Assembly (NCBI GenBank): GCA_910586105.1
Contig: CAJUGU010000017.1
Coordinates: forward strand, 1 to 42,284
Length of the DNA: 42,284 nucleotides
From: an uncultured Eubacteriales bacterium
GTDB lineage: Bacteria > Bacillota > Clostridia > Oscillospirales > Butyricicoccaceae
Direction: 5' to 3'
Below are positions 15,709-22,645 of the stretch, one piece after another. The position numbers were made by a program, and so were the translations under genes. The notes under the pieces are model-generated. The model was not told where the DNA came from. It did not search any database and was given only the letters and a program-made list of their open reading frames with translations. Every line of letters starts with the position of its first letter. Positions within the stretch are counted from its first letter, which is position 1.

Positions 15709-16143
15709 ATGAAACAAGGATTCCCGGTGAAATATTTTGCCCGCCGTCTGGTGCGGGAATTCGGCGCGCAAAGGGCCTATCAAAAGCATCTGCACGATTA
15801 CGGGGACGTTTTAGGACACGTGTTTTTTGGCGATGAGGTCAACCCCGTCCTCTTCGCCCTGCTGAAAGCAAACGCCGATCCCACGGCGATCCGCGCCTAT
15901 GTCGATTTGGTAGAATCGATGTACCGCGACGGGGACGAAGACGTGAAAAACATCGTGGAAGTCACCATTTGGGAGCGTCTCGGCGACGACGAAACGGTGC
16001 TGCGCAACGCCTTTTCGTACTTTTCCGAGGAACTGATGCAGCTGTCGCAGCGGGTCGAACGCAGTTGGGGGCGGCGTGACATCCGCATCTGGCATCAAAA
16101 CGGCAAGCCGCGATACGATTGGAAATGGCCCCCGCAGCGGTAA
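15709..16143 (+). CDS. DUF7674-like protein (possible immunity protein)
   Basis: 144 residues from ATG 15709, with GAAAGGAAA 11 bases upstream; the longer frame from 15595 lacks a site. Helical and acidic. A central block V-E-V-T-I-W-E-R-L-G-D-D is followed by a helix and a final L-G-R-like turn (S-W-G-R-R-D-I-R). This arrangement matches what I know of DUF7674, a family often found near toxin/immunity genes. Its neighbours are other short accessory genes between a prophage and the core genome. I infer an immunity-type role with low certainty; the cognate toxin, if any, is not visible. Confidence 0.55.
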   Translation: MKQGFPVKYFARRLVREFGAQRAYQKHLHDYGDVLGHVFFGDEVNPVLFALLKANADPTAIRAYVDLVESMYRDGDEDVKNIVEVTIWERLGDDETVLRNAFSYFSEELMQLSQRVERSWGRRDIRIWHQNGKPRYDWKWPPQR

Positions 16144-16444
16144 TGCGGCGTCAAACGCCCGGCCGGACGCTCCGGCGTCCCCCTCACAGAAAGCCAACGT
16201 TTCCGCACCGCAGTTATCCAGCCCCGCAGGGCCTGCGGCCATCGTGCGCCCTCCGGGGGGTGGGGCGGCTCCGCCATCCGCTTGCCCCTGCCAGTTATAT
16301 ACAGCAGATGCCAACGGCGGCTTGTGCATCGGACGCAGCTGCGCCGATGTACTGGGGGCTTGGGGGCCATTGGCCACCAACAAGCGGCGCCAGGTATATA
16401 CCGGTGCATTGCTTGCCGCTACTGTCGGTGCCTATAAACGGGGA
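16144..16444. other. Intergenic stretch with GC hairpins, no gene
   Basis: Several short inverted repeats: GGACGC/GCGTCC near 16162-16177, and a C-rich/G-rich pair near 16250-16262. No T-tract terminator and no ORF with a ribosome binding site. It ends in the promoter at 16445. Confidence 0.5.
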
Positions 16445-16473
16445 TTGAAAGCCGCTTGCGATGGTGGTATACT
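16445..16473 (+). promoter_or_regulatory. SigmaA-type promoter of the accessory genes
   Basis: TTGAAA at 16445-16450, 17-base spacer, TATACT at 16468-16473 with an upstream TGG. It lies about 50 bases before the start at 16524. Confidence 0.75.
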
Positions 16474-16523
16474 TTGCTTATGCCAATTCGGCAGGCTCTG
16501 AATTTGTAATATTGGAGGAAAAC

Positions 16524-16892
16524 ATGATGCAGGAAGCCGTCTTAAAAGTAAAAGAACTAGGTGCGCCGCCGGAGGGCTTTGAAGGTGATGCGTTTCCCGG
16601 AGACGAAGGGTTTCCCTCGGATGAAACCCTCGATTTGTGGGAGGAATATCAAGATGCGGTCGATTCTATCACCCGGCCGGTCTCATGGAAAGAGGCGGAA
16701 ATTCTGATAAAGTGTTGTCCGACTGATCACATGGCCGGAATTGAATGGACAATTTTGCATTGTATCGAAAGTGTTTTTAATCCTGAAGCCATAGAGGATT
16801 TCCGAACCTTGATTGAGAAGTGCAATTCGAACATGATGAAGAATATGTTGCTGGAGCGGCTTCAGAATTATATCCGCGACAGAGAAGGATAG
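16524..16892 (+). CDS. Uncharacterised acidic helical protein (immunity-like)
   Basis: 122 residues from ATG 16524 with GGAGGAAAAC; the extended frame from 16461 reads through the promoter and is not used. Residues ~20-45 are Gly/Asp/Glu-rich. The rest is helical: S-W-K-E-A-E-I-L-I-K-C-C near 60, then I-E-W-T-I-L-H-C-I-E-S near 80, and a Lys/Met/Asn-rich final helix. It resembles HEAT-like immunity proteins near polymorphic toxins in general form only; I do not recognise a named family. The next reading frame (truncated brnT) follows in the same frame after 30 codons or fewer. Confidence 0.6.
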   Translation: MMQEAVLKVKELGAPPEGFEGDAFPGDEGFPSDETLDLWEEYQDAVDSITRPVSWKEAEILIKCCPTDHMAGIEWTILHCIESVFNPEAIEDFRTLIEKCNSNMMKNMLLERLQNYIRDREG

Positions 16893-16925
16893 CTCCAGTC
16901 GATAGGGGGGGATTTCATCTTTTTG

Positions 16926-17138
16926 GTGAAATCCCCCTTGACCAATGTTCTCTTGGATGAAAATCGTATCGAAATCTACGATGACGCGCATAGTATTGAA
17001 GAGGAACGTTATATTACGATTGGCATGGCGAATGATATTTTATTTGTCGTCTATACAGAGCGGCATCTTCAAATCAGGTTGATTTCTGCACGTTTTGCAA
17101 CCGCAAAAGAAAGGAAGATCTACTATGGTGACATTTGA
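16926..17138 (+). pseudogene. brnT: BrnT-family toxin, 5'-truncated
   Basis: About 70 codons remain of a normally ~90-residue RelE-fold ribonuclease toxin. The conserved second half is intact: L-D-E-N-R-I-E-I-Y-D-D, E-E-E-R-Y-I-T-I-G, L-F-V-V-Y-T-E-R, I-R-L-I-S-A-R and A-T-x-K-E-R-K-I-Y-Y. The usual first ~25 residues (W-D-x-x-K, N-x-x-K-H-G-I-x-F) are missing; a hairpin (G-rich/C-rich arms around ATTTCA) sits exactly where they should be, and no ribosome binding site is seen. A GTG at 16926 is the first possible start. The last 14 bases overlap brnA. Catalytic capacity is doubtful because the N-terminal His/Lys region is gone. Confidence 0.7.
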
Positions 17139-17418
17139 ATTGGATCAGACCGCCGCATTAACGGACAAGGAAAAGCGAATCCTTGCAGAGGTCAAAAAGC
17201 TGCCCGCCGTCTACGACGATGATTCGCCAGAACTCACCGAAGATTTAGAAAGGGCATTCATCGCGGCTCGAAAAGCAAAGCCCTTTCGCAAAGAACTGAT
17301 CACCCTGTATGTCTCTGCATCAACAATCAGGAAGGGGAAATCGTTGGGCGCAGACTCTGTCGCGATCCTCAGCAAATTGCTGGATAAAGCGGTCGACGCG
17401 TATCCAGTTTCCCCTTGA
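17125..17418 (+). CDS. brnA: BrnA-family antitoxin
   Basis: 97 residues from ATG 17125, with AAGGAAG upstream and overlapping the brnT remnant by 14 bases in the toxin-first order normal for BrnTA. An acidic N-terminal half (E-L-T-E-D-L-E-R-A) binds the toxin in this family. The C-terminal half (K-P-F-R-K-E-L-I-T-L-Y-V-S, then a helix-turn-helix-like K-S-L-G-A-D-S-V-A-I-L-S-K-L-L) corresponds to the ribbon-helix-helix DNA-binding part. It is intact and followed by a strong terminator. With the toxin broken it may act alone as a regulator, or counter related toxins. Confidence 0.75.
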   Translation: MVTFELDQTAALTDKEKRILAEVKKLPAVYDDDSPELTEDLERAFIAARKAKPFRKELITLYVSASTIRKGKSLGADSVAILSKLLDKAVDAYPVSP

Positions 17419-17426
17419 AAGCGCAA

Positions 17427-17457
17427 GCCGCCCTGCTTCTGTCAGGGCGGCTGTTTT
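17427..17457 (+). terminator. Intrinsic terminator of brnTA
   Basis: GCCGCCCTG (17427-17435), seven-base loop, CAGGGCGGC (17443-17451), then TGTTTT. It starts 8 bases after the brnA stop. Confidence 0.88.
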
Positions 17458-17533
17458 CACAGCGTTAAACATCGCAGCGCCTGTAAAATGCCTGCATACG
17501 TCCAAACTCCGTCTTCCCACGCCCTTTGATTTA

Positions 17534-17565
17534 TGGTAAAATAGCTGCAAGCAGCTATTTTACCA
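17534..17565. promoter_or_regulatory. Perfect 15-bp inverted repeat
   Basis: Arms 17534-17548 and 17551-17565 are exact reverse complements with only AA between them (arm begins TGGTAAAATAGC). It lies between the brnA terminator and the ankyrin-gene promoter. AT-rich, no T-run after either arm: more like an operator or a cruciform site than a terminator. The arm also resembles an extended -10 (TGGTAAAAT). Confidence 0.7.
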
Positions 17566-17613
17566 CTTATTAAACAATTATACCATATCGGCGCAGAATG
17601 CAGTGCAAAGGGG

Positions 17614-17643
17614 TTGGTATTTCGCCTGCCGCTATGGTATAAT
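17614..17643 (+). promoter_or_regulatory. SigmaA-type promoter of the ankyrin gene
   Basis: TTGGTA (17614-17619), 18-base spacer, TATAAT (17638-17643) with extended TGG. About 50 bases before the start codon. Confidence 0.75.
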
Positions 17644-17694
17644 GGAGAAAACGCGCTGTCCCTCAAAAACTGATATAAAACGAGGCGATCAAAC

Positions 17695-18390
17695 ATGGCA
17701 GAATTGGAGTTACGGGAAAAGGTATCGGCGATCCGGGAGCAGATACAGGATCACACGGTACCGGATGAAGACATTATCCAACAGTTCCAAGCGGAGCCGG
17801 AGCTTGTCCATGCGCAATGCCTGTCGGGCGCAAACCTGTTTCTTACGGCGGTGCTGAACGATCGGTTCCCCATCGCACAGGCGCTTTCGGAGCTGGGCGC
17901 GAATATCCATTGGACGTGCAGGGCGAGTATGTTCAGCGGGAACGCGCTGAACGTGGCGCACACCCCCGAGCAGGCGGAATGGCTTCTGGAACGCGGCGTT
18001 GAGGTTGAACGGAACCTGTTGTTATCCCAACCGTTCCAAAATCCGGCGATCGCAGCGGCGGGACACAATGACGCCGATATGCTGCTCTATTGGCTTGCGA
18101 AGGAAAAGGAGCTTTTCGCTGGCGATCCGGATTATGTCCGCAGGCTCACTTACACGGCCATTGATATGGCGTCCATAATAAATCAATCCGCAACGCTCGC
18201 CCGTATCATCGCGGAGGACGATTTGTGCGAAGTGCTGAAAGATATTTATTCCAATTTGGACGATTTAAATTCTATCCGTTTGTACACCGGCGCATTACGG
18301 AAGATCGACGACAACCGTTTGACCGCCAAAATCAAGGAACTGCGCAGGACATTAAGCGCCCGGAAAAAGGAATTGACCGCCAAGGCATGA
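17695..18390 (+). CDS. Ankyrin-repeat-like protein
   Basis: 231 residues from ATG 17695 with a GAGGCG site. From residue ~45 the sequence follows the ankyrin pattern: G-A-N-L-F-L-T-A-V-L-N-D, I-A-Q-A-L-S-E-L-G-A-N-I, then N-A-L-N-V-A-H-T with E-W-L-L-E-R-G-V-E-V, then N-P-A-I-A-A-A-G-H-N-D-A with M-L-L-Y-W-L. About three repeats are recognisable; the C-terminal third is helical and ends in a Lys/Arg-rich tail. No signal peptide. Ankyrin proteins of this size are used as immunity proteins or as adaptors in bacteria. The neighbourhood of small accessory genes makes an immunity role plausible but unproven. Confidence 0.7.
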   Translation: MAELELREKVSAIREQIQDHTVPDEDIIQQFQAEPELVHAQCLSGANLFLTAVLNDRFPIAQALSELGANIHWTCRASMFSGNALNVAHTPEQAEWLLERGVEVERNLLLSQPFQNPAIAAAGHNDADMLLYWLAKEKELFAGDPDYVRRLTYTAIDMASIINQSATLARIIAEDDLCEVLKDIYSNLDDLNSIRLYTGALRKIDDNRLTAKIKELRRTLSARKKELTAKA

Positions 18391-18498
18391 CCCGCGTTCT
18401 TTTCCGCCCACAGGAACGGGCGTTCCCGCGCCAAAACCTCCTGCGAAAAGCCCCTGTCCTGTGGGGGAACGCAAACACGCGGAAAGGAGGAAACCCGC

Positions 18499-18849
18499 AT
18501 GAAAAAACGAAAAGCCGTCGTCCCGGCCCTATGGTTCGCGCTGATCAGCCTTTCCTCGCCGCTTTGGGTCGGATGCATTTACATGAACCTCACCGGTCAC
18601 GGCAAGGGCTATGCCTACGATATGGGCTCCGAAACCGATATCGCAGTGTTTATCGGAGTCATACTGCTCGCGCTGTGGCTGGCGGCGCTCCTTCCGGCGA
18701 CGGTCTCGCTGTGCAAAACATGCCGCCGCAAAAAGAAGGCGTTCACAGGGTTGCCGCTCCTGCTCTTTCTCGGATTTTTTGCGATTGGGGTCGGTATGCT
18801 GGGATGGAACGAATTCATCAAATTATTCGGGTACGGTTATCCCCTGTAA
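18499..18849 (+). CDS. Small integral membrane protein
   Basis: 116 residues, ATG with GGAAAGGAGGAAA. After a Lys/Arg-rich start come three hydrophobic segments at ~8-30, ~47-70 and ~82-105. There is a cytoplasmic-looking C-K-T-C-R-R-K-K-K loop between the second and third, and a short C-terminal tail. No named family recognised. The upstream 108 bases contain an inverted repeat (CCCACAGGA at 18407-18415 and TCCTGTGGG at 18457-18465) but no clear promoter. The stop codon lies within the end of the convergent DUF6891-like gene (13-base overlap). Confidence 0.65.
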   Translation: MKKRKAVVPALWFALISLSSPLWVGCIYMNLTGHGKGYAYDMGSETDIAVFIGVILLALWLAALLPATVSLCKTCRRKKKAFTGLPLLLFLGFFAIGVGMLGWNEFIKLFGYGYPL

Positions 18850-19436
18850 GCAGCGGAAGCGCGGCTGCAATATAAGAACCTGTATTCACCTTCCGTATAA
18901 CGTTTGTCCCATTTCATGTTTTCGATCGCGACTTTGGTTTCCGCGGAGCCGTTCCACAGGACGCTGAACCCTGCCGCCCGGAAGGCATCGGCGACCATTT
19001 GCCCGATTTCCACCGCCGTCGGCTGCTCCAGATAATTGCCGAAGGAACAATACAGCCGCGTGCTGTCTCCGTTCAGGATATGTTCCAGATCCTGCGGGGT
19101 GTAGAAGCAACAGCCGATCGGCGTTTCGCCGTTTTCTTCCAGCTCCGCCGCCTCTTCATTACAGTCCGCGAAGCCGTCGGATTGCGTATATCCGGCATAA
19201 TGCTGCGCTACAATCCCGCGTTCCCGGAGCGCGCCGAATGCGGCGTCTAATTTCCGGAAATTTTCCTGATCCCCTTCGTTTTGGAACCGTTGGCGATACG
19301 TTTGGATGATTTCGGTAAATTCGTCCTCCGTAAGGCGTTCGCACTCGTCGGGGTACGAATCTTCTATGCGCTCGATGCATTCCGTCAAAATTTCATCGTC
19401 GGAATGGAAACCAGCTTTCACATAATTGGTTATCAT
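18837..19436 (-). CDS. DUF6891-like protein
   Basis: 199 residues, ATG 19436 directly after AGGAGGGA (short spacing). Features of DUF6891 proteins that I can see: Y-A-G-Y-T-Q-S-D-G at ~80, N-E-E-A-A-E-L near 95, G-C-C-F-Y-T-P-Q-D-L-E near 108, L-Y-C-S-F-G near 127, then V-G/E-I-G-Q-M-V-A-D-A-F-R-A-A-G-F-S-V-L-W-N-G-S near 145-165 and W-D-K-R. Function of the family is not known to me; relatives occur beside immunity-type genes. It is soluble and acidic. It converges on, and overlaps, the membrane-protein gene. Confidence 0.65.
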   Translation of the reverse strand: MITNYVKAGFHSDDEILTECIERIEDSYPDECERLTEDEFTEIIQTYRQRFQNEGDQENFRKLDAAFGALRERGIVAQHYAGYTQSDGFADCNEEAAELEENGETPIGCCFYTPQDLEHILNGDSTRLYCSFGNYLEQPTAVEIGQMVADAFRAAGFSVLWNGSAETKVAIENMKWDKRYTEGEYRFLYCSRASAAYRG

Positions 19437-19551
19437 TCCCTCCTATTCGTATGCGCAGCATTTGTCTTGTATTTTCTTTTGCCATTCCATAAAACGTTCC
19501 CTCCATACAAAAAATTACGGGGTTTTGGGGTAGAGCGCGGATAAAGCGTGC

Positions 19552-19585
19552 CGCCCGCGCAAAGAAACTGCGCGGGCGCTTTTTA
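19552..19585. terminator. Hairpin terminator at the end of the Uma2 gene
   Basis: CGCCCGCGC (19552-19560) and GCGCGGGCG (19570-19578) with a nine-base loop. T-rich on the plus side (CTTTTTATT) and a weaker CTTTATC on the minus side, so it may work in both directions. It abuts the Uma2 stop codon. Confidence 0.6.
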
Positions 19586-20149
19586 TTGAAATACGATTTT
19601 CAGATCGATCCGGCAGTCTTCGAGCACGCCGACCGGTACCTCTGCAGTTGCCAGATAGGCGACTGGCGAGCCGTACCACCCATCCTCCAAGGTGTGAACC
19701 TGTACCATTTGCTGTTCCGGGTCAACGATCCAGTATTCCGGAACACCCGCCTTTTGATACAATTCATATTTCACGCGCCGGTCGATCCGCTGCGTCGACG
19801 GAGACAAGATTTCGATCACCAGATCGGGCGCGCCTTTGCAGCCATGCCCCTTCCGCTTTTCCGGGTCGCAGACAACGGAGACATCCGGCTGCAAAACCGT
19901 GCGGATATCCTGCGGCGCATCGCCCTCCTGCGCAAATAACTGCACGTCAAACGCCCCCGGATAAACCCTGCACGGTTTCCCCAAAAGGTAATTGCCAAGC
20001 TGACGCGTCAGCTCTGCAACGATTTCCTGATGAAGGTTGGACGGGGCGCTCAGCGCAACGAGCTGCCCGTCGTACAGCTCATAACGCTGGCCGTCCTCCC
20101 GGGATAAAATGTCAGCAAACGTATATCGTTTTTCCTGCGGCAATGCCAT
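19583..20149 (-). CDS. Uma2 family endonuclease (DUF820)
   Basis: 188 residues. Start taken at ATG 20149, which has GAGGTGG 8 bases upstream; the GTG at 20158 falls inside that site. The restriction-endonuclease-like fold of this family is evident: R-Y-E-L-Y-D-G-Q-L near 23, H-Q-E-I-V-A-E-L near 43, L-Q-P-D-V-S-V-V at ~88, then A-P-D-L-V-I-E-I-L-S-P-S-T near 107 (the D-(x)n-E-x-L/K active site) and K-x-x-L-Y-Q-K-A-G-V-P-E-Y-W-I-V-D near 130. Uma2 proteins are PD-(D/E)XK nucleases often found in multi-copy or mobile settings; the biological substrate is unclear. It sits just downstream of obgE on the same strand. Confidence 0.88.
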   Translation of the reverse strand: MALPQEKRYTFADILSREDGQRYELYDGQLVALSAPSNLHQEIVAELTRQLGNYLLGKPCRVYPGAFDVQLFAQEGDAPQDIRTVLQPDVSVVCDPEKRKGHGCKGAPDLVIEILSPSTQRIDRRVKYELYQKAGVPEYWIVDPEQQMVQVHTLEDGWYGSPVAYLATAEVPVGVLEDCRIDLKIVFQ

Positions 20150-20205
20150 TCCAACCACCTCACGATCGGTATAAATGTTTCCCTGCGCCGGGGCCCCGGC
20201 TTCTT

Positions 20206-21477
20206 TTAATGCACGTATTCAAATTCCATTTCGCCGATCACGACGAAATCGCCTTCCTGCACGCCCATTTCCTCCAACCGCTTGTACACGCCTGCGCCGG
20301 AAAGCATCCGGTCCATATACTGCCGCGACTCGTAATCGTCGGTATTGACCGAACCCATAAGCCGCTCGACCCATGCGCCGCCGACAACGTAATAATCGTC
20401 GACCTTCTCAACGGTGATATCACGCTCGGTGACCTCGGGCGTTTCGGGCACATATTCCGGCTCGTAGGTGAAGACCGGCGGCAGCTCGCAAAGCTCTTTC
20501 CACGCCAGATGCACCAGCTCCTGCACGCCCGCGTTGGTGGCGGCGGAGATCTCCGCGAACAGCCAGCCGTTTTCCTCCGCGAAGGCGCGCAGCCGTTCCA
20601 CCGGCGCGCGGTCGTCGCCGAGCAAGTCGGTCTTGTTCGCAACCACGATCTGCGGCCGCGCCGCGAGGAACTCGCTGTAACCGGCCAGCTCCTGATTGAT
20701 CGCCCGGATATCCTCAATGGGGTCGCGCCCCTCGCTCCCCGCCGCGTCGACCAGATGCAGCAGCAGGCGGCAGCGGTCGATGTGCCGCAGGAAATCATGC
20801 CCGAGCCCTGCGCCCTCGCTCGCACCCTCAATGATGCCGGGGATATCCGCCATCACGAACGACTGCTCCTCGCCCACGCGCACCACGCCCAGGTTGGGGA
20901 TCAGGGTGGTGAAATGGTAGTTGGCGATCTTGGGGCGCGCGGCGGAGACCATCGAAAGCAGCGTCGACTTGCCGACGTTCGGGAACCCGACCAGCCCCAC
21001 GTCGGCGAGCAGCTTGAGCTCCAGCACGATGTCCAGCTCCTGTCCGGGCAGGCCGGGCTTTGCGAAGCGGGGGGCCTGACGGGTCGGCGTGGCGAAATGG
21101 GCGTTGCCCCAGCCGCCGTTCCCGCCCTTTGCGGCGACGAACGGTTCATCGTCCGACAGGTCTTTGATGATCTGCCCGGTCTGCTGGTCGCGGATCAGCG
21201 TCCCGCGTGGTACGCGGATCACCAGGTCGGCTCCGTCCTTGCCCTTCATGCGTTTGCCCATGCCGTTTTCCCCGTTCGGGGCGGCGTATTTTTTCTTATA
21301 ACGGAAATCCAGCAGGGTCGACAGGTTGTCGTCGACCTGGAACACGACCGAGCCGCCGCGCCCGCCGTCGCCGCCGTCCGGCCCGCCTGCCGCGACGTAC
21401 TTTTCGCGGTGGAAGCTGACCTTCCCGTCGCCGCCCTTGCCGGACGCAATGCGGATTTTCGCGATATCAATAAACAT
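20206..21477 (-). CDS. obgE: GTPase Obg
   Basis: 423 residues. Start ATG 21477 with GGAGG 8 bases upstream; the longer frame is a spurious extension. Domains: Gly-rich Obg fold (residues 1-158, with G-K-G-G-D-G, G-G-P-D-G-G-D-G-G and G-G-N-G-G-W-G-N), GTPase domain with P-loop G-F-P-N-V-G-K-S-T near 165, D-I-P-G-I-I-E-G-A near 211, N-K-T-D-L near 280, and a C-terminal OCT domain (~340-423). Obg acts in 50S ribosome assembly and stress/sporulation control. It is the last gene of the rplU-prp-rpmA-obgE cluster, 152 bases after rpmA, with an attenuator hairpin between. Confidence 0.96.
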   Translation of the reverse strand: MFIDIAKIRIASGKGGDGKVSFHREKYVAAGGPDGGDGGRGGSVVFQVDDNLSTLLDFRYKKKYAAPNGENGMGKRMKGKDGADLVIRVPRGTLIRDQQTGQIIKDLSDDEPFVAAKGGNGGWGNAHFATPTRQAPRFAKPGLPGQELDIVLELKLLADVGLVGFPNVGKSTLLSMVSAARPKIANYHFTTLIPNLGVVRVGEEQSFVMADIPGIIEGASEGAGLGHDFLRHIDRCRLLLHLVDAAGSEGRDPIEDIRAINQELAGYSEFLAARPQIVVANKTDLLGDDRAPVERLRAFAEENGWLFAEISAATNAGVQELVHLAWKELCELPPVFTYEPEYVPETPEVTERDITVEKVDDYYVVGGAWVERLMGSVNTDDYESRQYMDRMLSGAGVYKRLEEMGVQEGDFVVIGEMEFEYVH

Positions 21478-21536
21478 AGCATTCCTCCGGAGGGGGCGCG
21501 CCTGGAGACGACGGAACCCTCCTCCAAATGGGGGTG

Positions 21537-21567
21537 GAAAACAAAATCTCAGACCGGCGGCCTGAGA
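21537..21567 (-). terminator. Attenuator/terminator between rpmA and obgE
   Basis: On the minus strand TCTCAG and CTGAGA arms (21567-21562 and 21552-21547) with a GC-rich loop that can add pairs, followed by TTTTGTTTT. It lies between the L27 gene and the Obg gene. Confidence 0.7.
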
Positions 21568-21629
21568 CTTTGCTGATCGTCTTTCCGATCGCCGCAGCAG
21601 GGCCCAGCCCTCTCGCGGCAACGGTTTTT

Positions 21630-21908
21630 TTACTGCTCGTAAACGGAAACGCGCTTGCGGTCCTTGCCAACGCGCTCGAAACGGACGACGCCGCTCACCT
21701 TCGCGAACAGGGTATCGTCAGACCCGCGGCCAACGTTGACGCCCGGATGGATCTTCGTGCCGCGCTGGCGGACGAGGATATTCCCGGCGGGGACGTGCTG
21801 GCCGTCGGCGCGCTTCACGCCAAGGCGCTTGGATTCGGAATCACGGCCGTTCTTGGTCGAGCCGACGCCCTTCTTGTGGGCGAAAAACTGTAAACTGATC
21901 TTCAGCAT
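21630..21908 (-). CDS. rpmA: 50S ribosomal protein L27 (precursor)
   Basis: 92 residues. Typical bacterial L27: H-K-K-G-V-G-S-T-K-N-G-R-D-S near the N-terminus, G-Q-x-V-x-A-G-N-I-L-V-R-Q-R-G, H-P-G-x-N-V-G-x-G-x-D, and V-x-F-E. It starts with the short leader M-L-K-I-S-L-Q-F-F-A before H-K-K-G. In Firmicutes this leader is removed by the protease Prp so that the mature N-terminus can reach the peptidyl-transferase centre. The prp gene lies directly upstream and overlaps this start by 68 bases, with the GGAGGTG site for rpmA inside prp. Confidence 0.97.
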   Translation of the reverse strand: MLKISLQFFAHKKGVGSTKNGRDSESKRLGVKRADGQHVPAGNILVRQRGTKIHPGVNVGRGSDDTLFAKVSGVVRFERVGKDRKRVSVYEQ

Positions 21909-22233
21909 CGCTGTACACCTCCAAAACTGTTATGAATTCGGCATAATTGTCCTGCATTTCCAGATAATGCATGCGGAGCGCCTCCAGGGCGTCCTGTGCT
22001 CCCTCGCGCGATTCGGGGGGGAGGGAGATGCGGATGTGGGTCTCCTCCGGCTCCACGGTGGTATCGAGCGCCAGCCTGCGGATGTCCTCCAACAGGATAT
22101 GGGTCAGCTGGACCGCGCTGGTGACTGCCGAACAGACGATATCTTCGCCCTCTTCGGCAAACCCCGCGTGGCCCCGGATGTCGACGGCGGTGATGCCGCC
22201 GCCCTCCGCGCGCGTGAACACGGCCCTTGTCAT
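21841..22233 (-). CDS. prp: Ribosomal-processing cysteine protease Prp
   Basis: 130 residues, ATG 22233, 3 bases after the rplU stop. Family signature G-H-A-G-F (catalytic His) at ~21 and D-I-V-C-S-A-V-T (catalytic Cys) at ~32 are present, with the small alpha/beta fold of ~110 residues. Prp cleaves the N-terminal leader of L27, seen here as L-Q-F-F-A before H-K-K-G. The C-terminus is longer than usual: the last ~22 codons overlap the start of rpmA in another frame. This couples protease and substrate at the translation level. The extension is rich in Asp, Gln and Arg and is probably unstructured. Confidence 0.93.
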   Translation of the reverse strand: MTRAVFTRAEGGGITAVDIRGHAGFAEEGEDIVCSAVTSAVQLTHILLEDIRRLALDTTVEPEETHIRISLPPESREGAQDALEALRMHYLEMQDNYAEFITVLEVYSDAEDQFTVFRPQEGRRLDQERP

Positions 22234-22236
22234 GGC

Positions 22237-22548
22237 TTACGCCTTGATCGTGCCGATCGTCACCTTCGTGTAGGGCTGTCTGTGGCCCTGACGGCGGCGG
22301 TAGCCCTTCTTCGGCTTCATTTTGAAGATGTTGATCTTCTTCTGCTTGCCGGTCTTGTCGGCTGTGCCGGAAACCGTCGCGCCAGCCACGTAGGGCGCGC
22401 CAACGGTCAGGCTTTCGCCTTCGCCGACTGCGAGCACCTTGTCAAAGGTCACGGCTGCGCCGTCCTCGACGCCGAGCTTCTCGACGTAAATCACGTCGCC
22501 CTCGGAAACCTTGTACTGCTTGCCACCGGTCTCTAAAATCGCGTACAT
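22237..22548 (-). CDS. rplU: 50S ribosomal protein L21
   Basis: 103 residues, the usual length. Start ATG 22548 with AGAGGTG upstream. Conserved M-Y-A-I-L-E-T-G-G-K-Q-Y-K-V at the start, G-x-P-Y-V-x-G-A-x-V in the middle and the basic K-M-K-P-K-K-G-Y-R-R-R-Q-G-H-R-Q-P-Y-T near the end, which binds 23S rRNA. First gene of the rplU-prp-rpmA-obgE cluster, behind a structured leader. Confidence 0.97.
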   Translation of the reverse strand: MYAILETGGKQYKVSEGDVIYVEKLGVEDGAAVTFDKVLAVGEGESLTVGAPYVAGATVSGTADKTGKQKKINIFKMKPKKGYRRRQGHRQPYTKVTIGTIKA

Positions 22549-22645
22549 ACGGTAGCACCTCTCTTTCTTGGATAGAGTCACGCTCTCGCGGGTGTGGGCC
22601 CGTTTGGGCACACTTCGCCAGACCCGCTCGATGCGGCTTTTAAAA
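22549..22645 (-). ncRNA. L21 leader (autoregulatory 5' UTR of rplU), candidate
   Basis: Between the promoter and the rplU start the transcript folds into a stem with GTGTGCCC and GGGC-CC-ACAC arms closed by a four-base loop, framed by GCGGGT and a matching CCCGC, then a short GAGAGCGTGAC segment before the ribosome binding site. Position and stem agree with the L21 leader of Firmicutes, where excess L21 is thought to repress its own operon. Assignment is by memory of that motif and by folding by eye. Confidence 0.65.

Noticed and set aside
19648..21576. 642-codon plus-strand frame
   Set aside because: Lies opposite obgE and Uma2, both unmistakable; no ribosome binding site.
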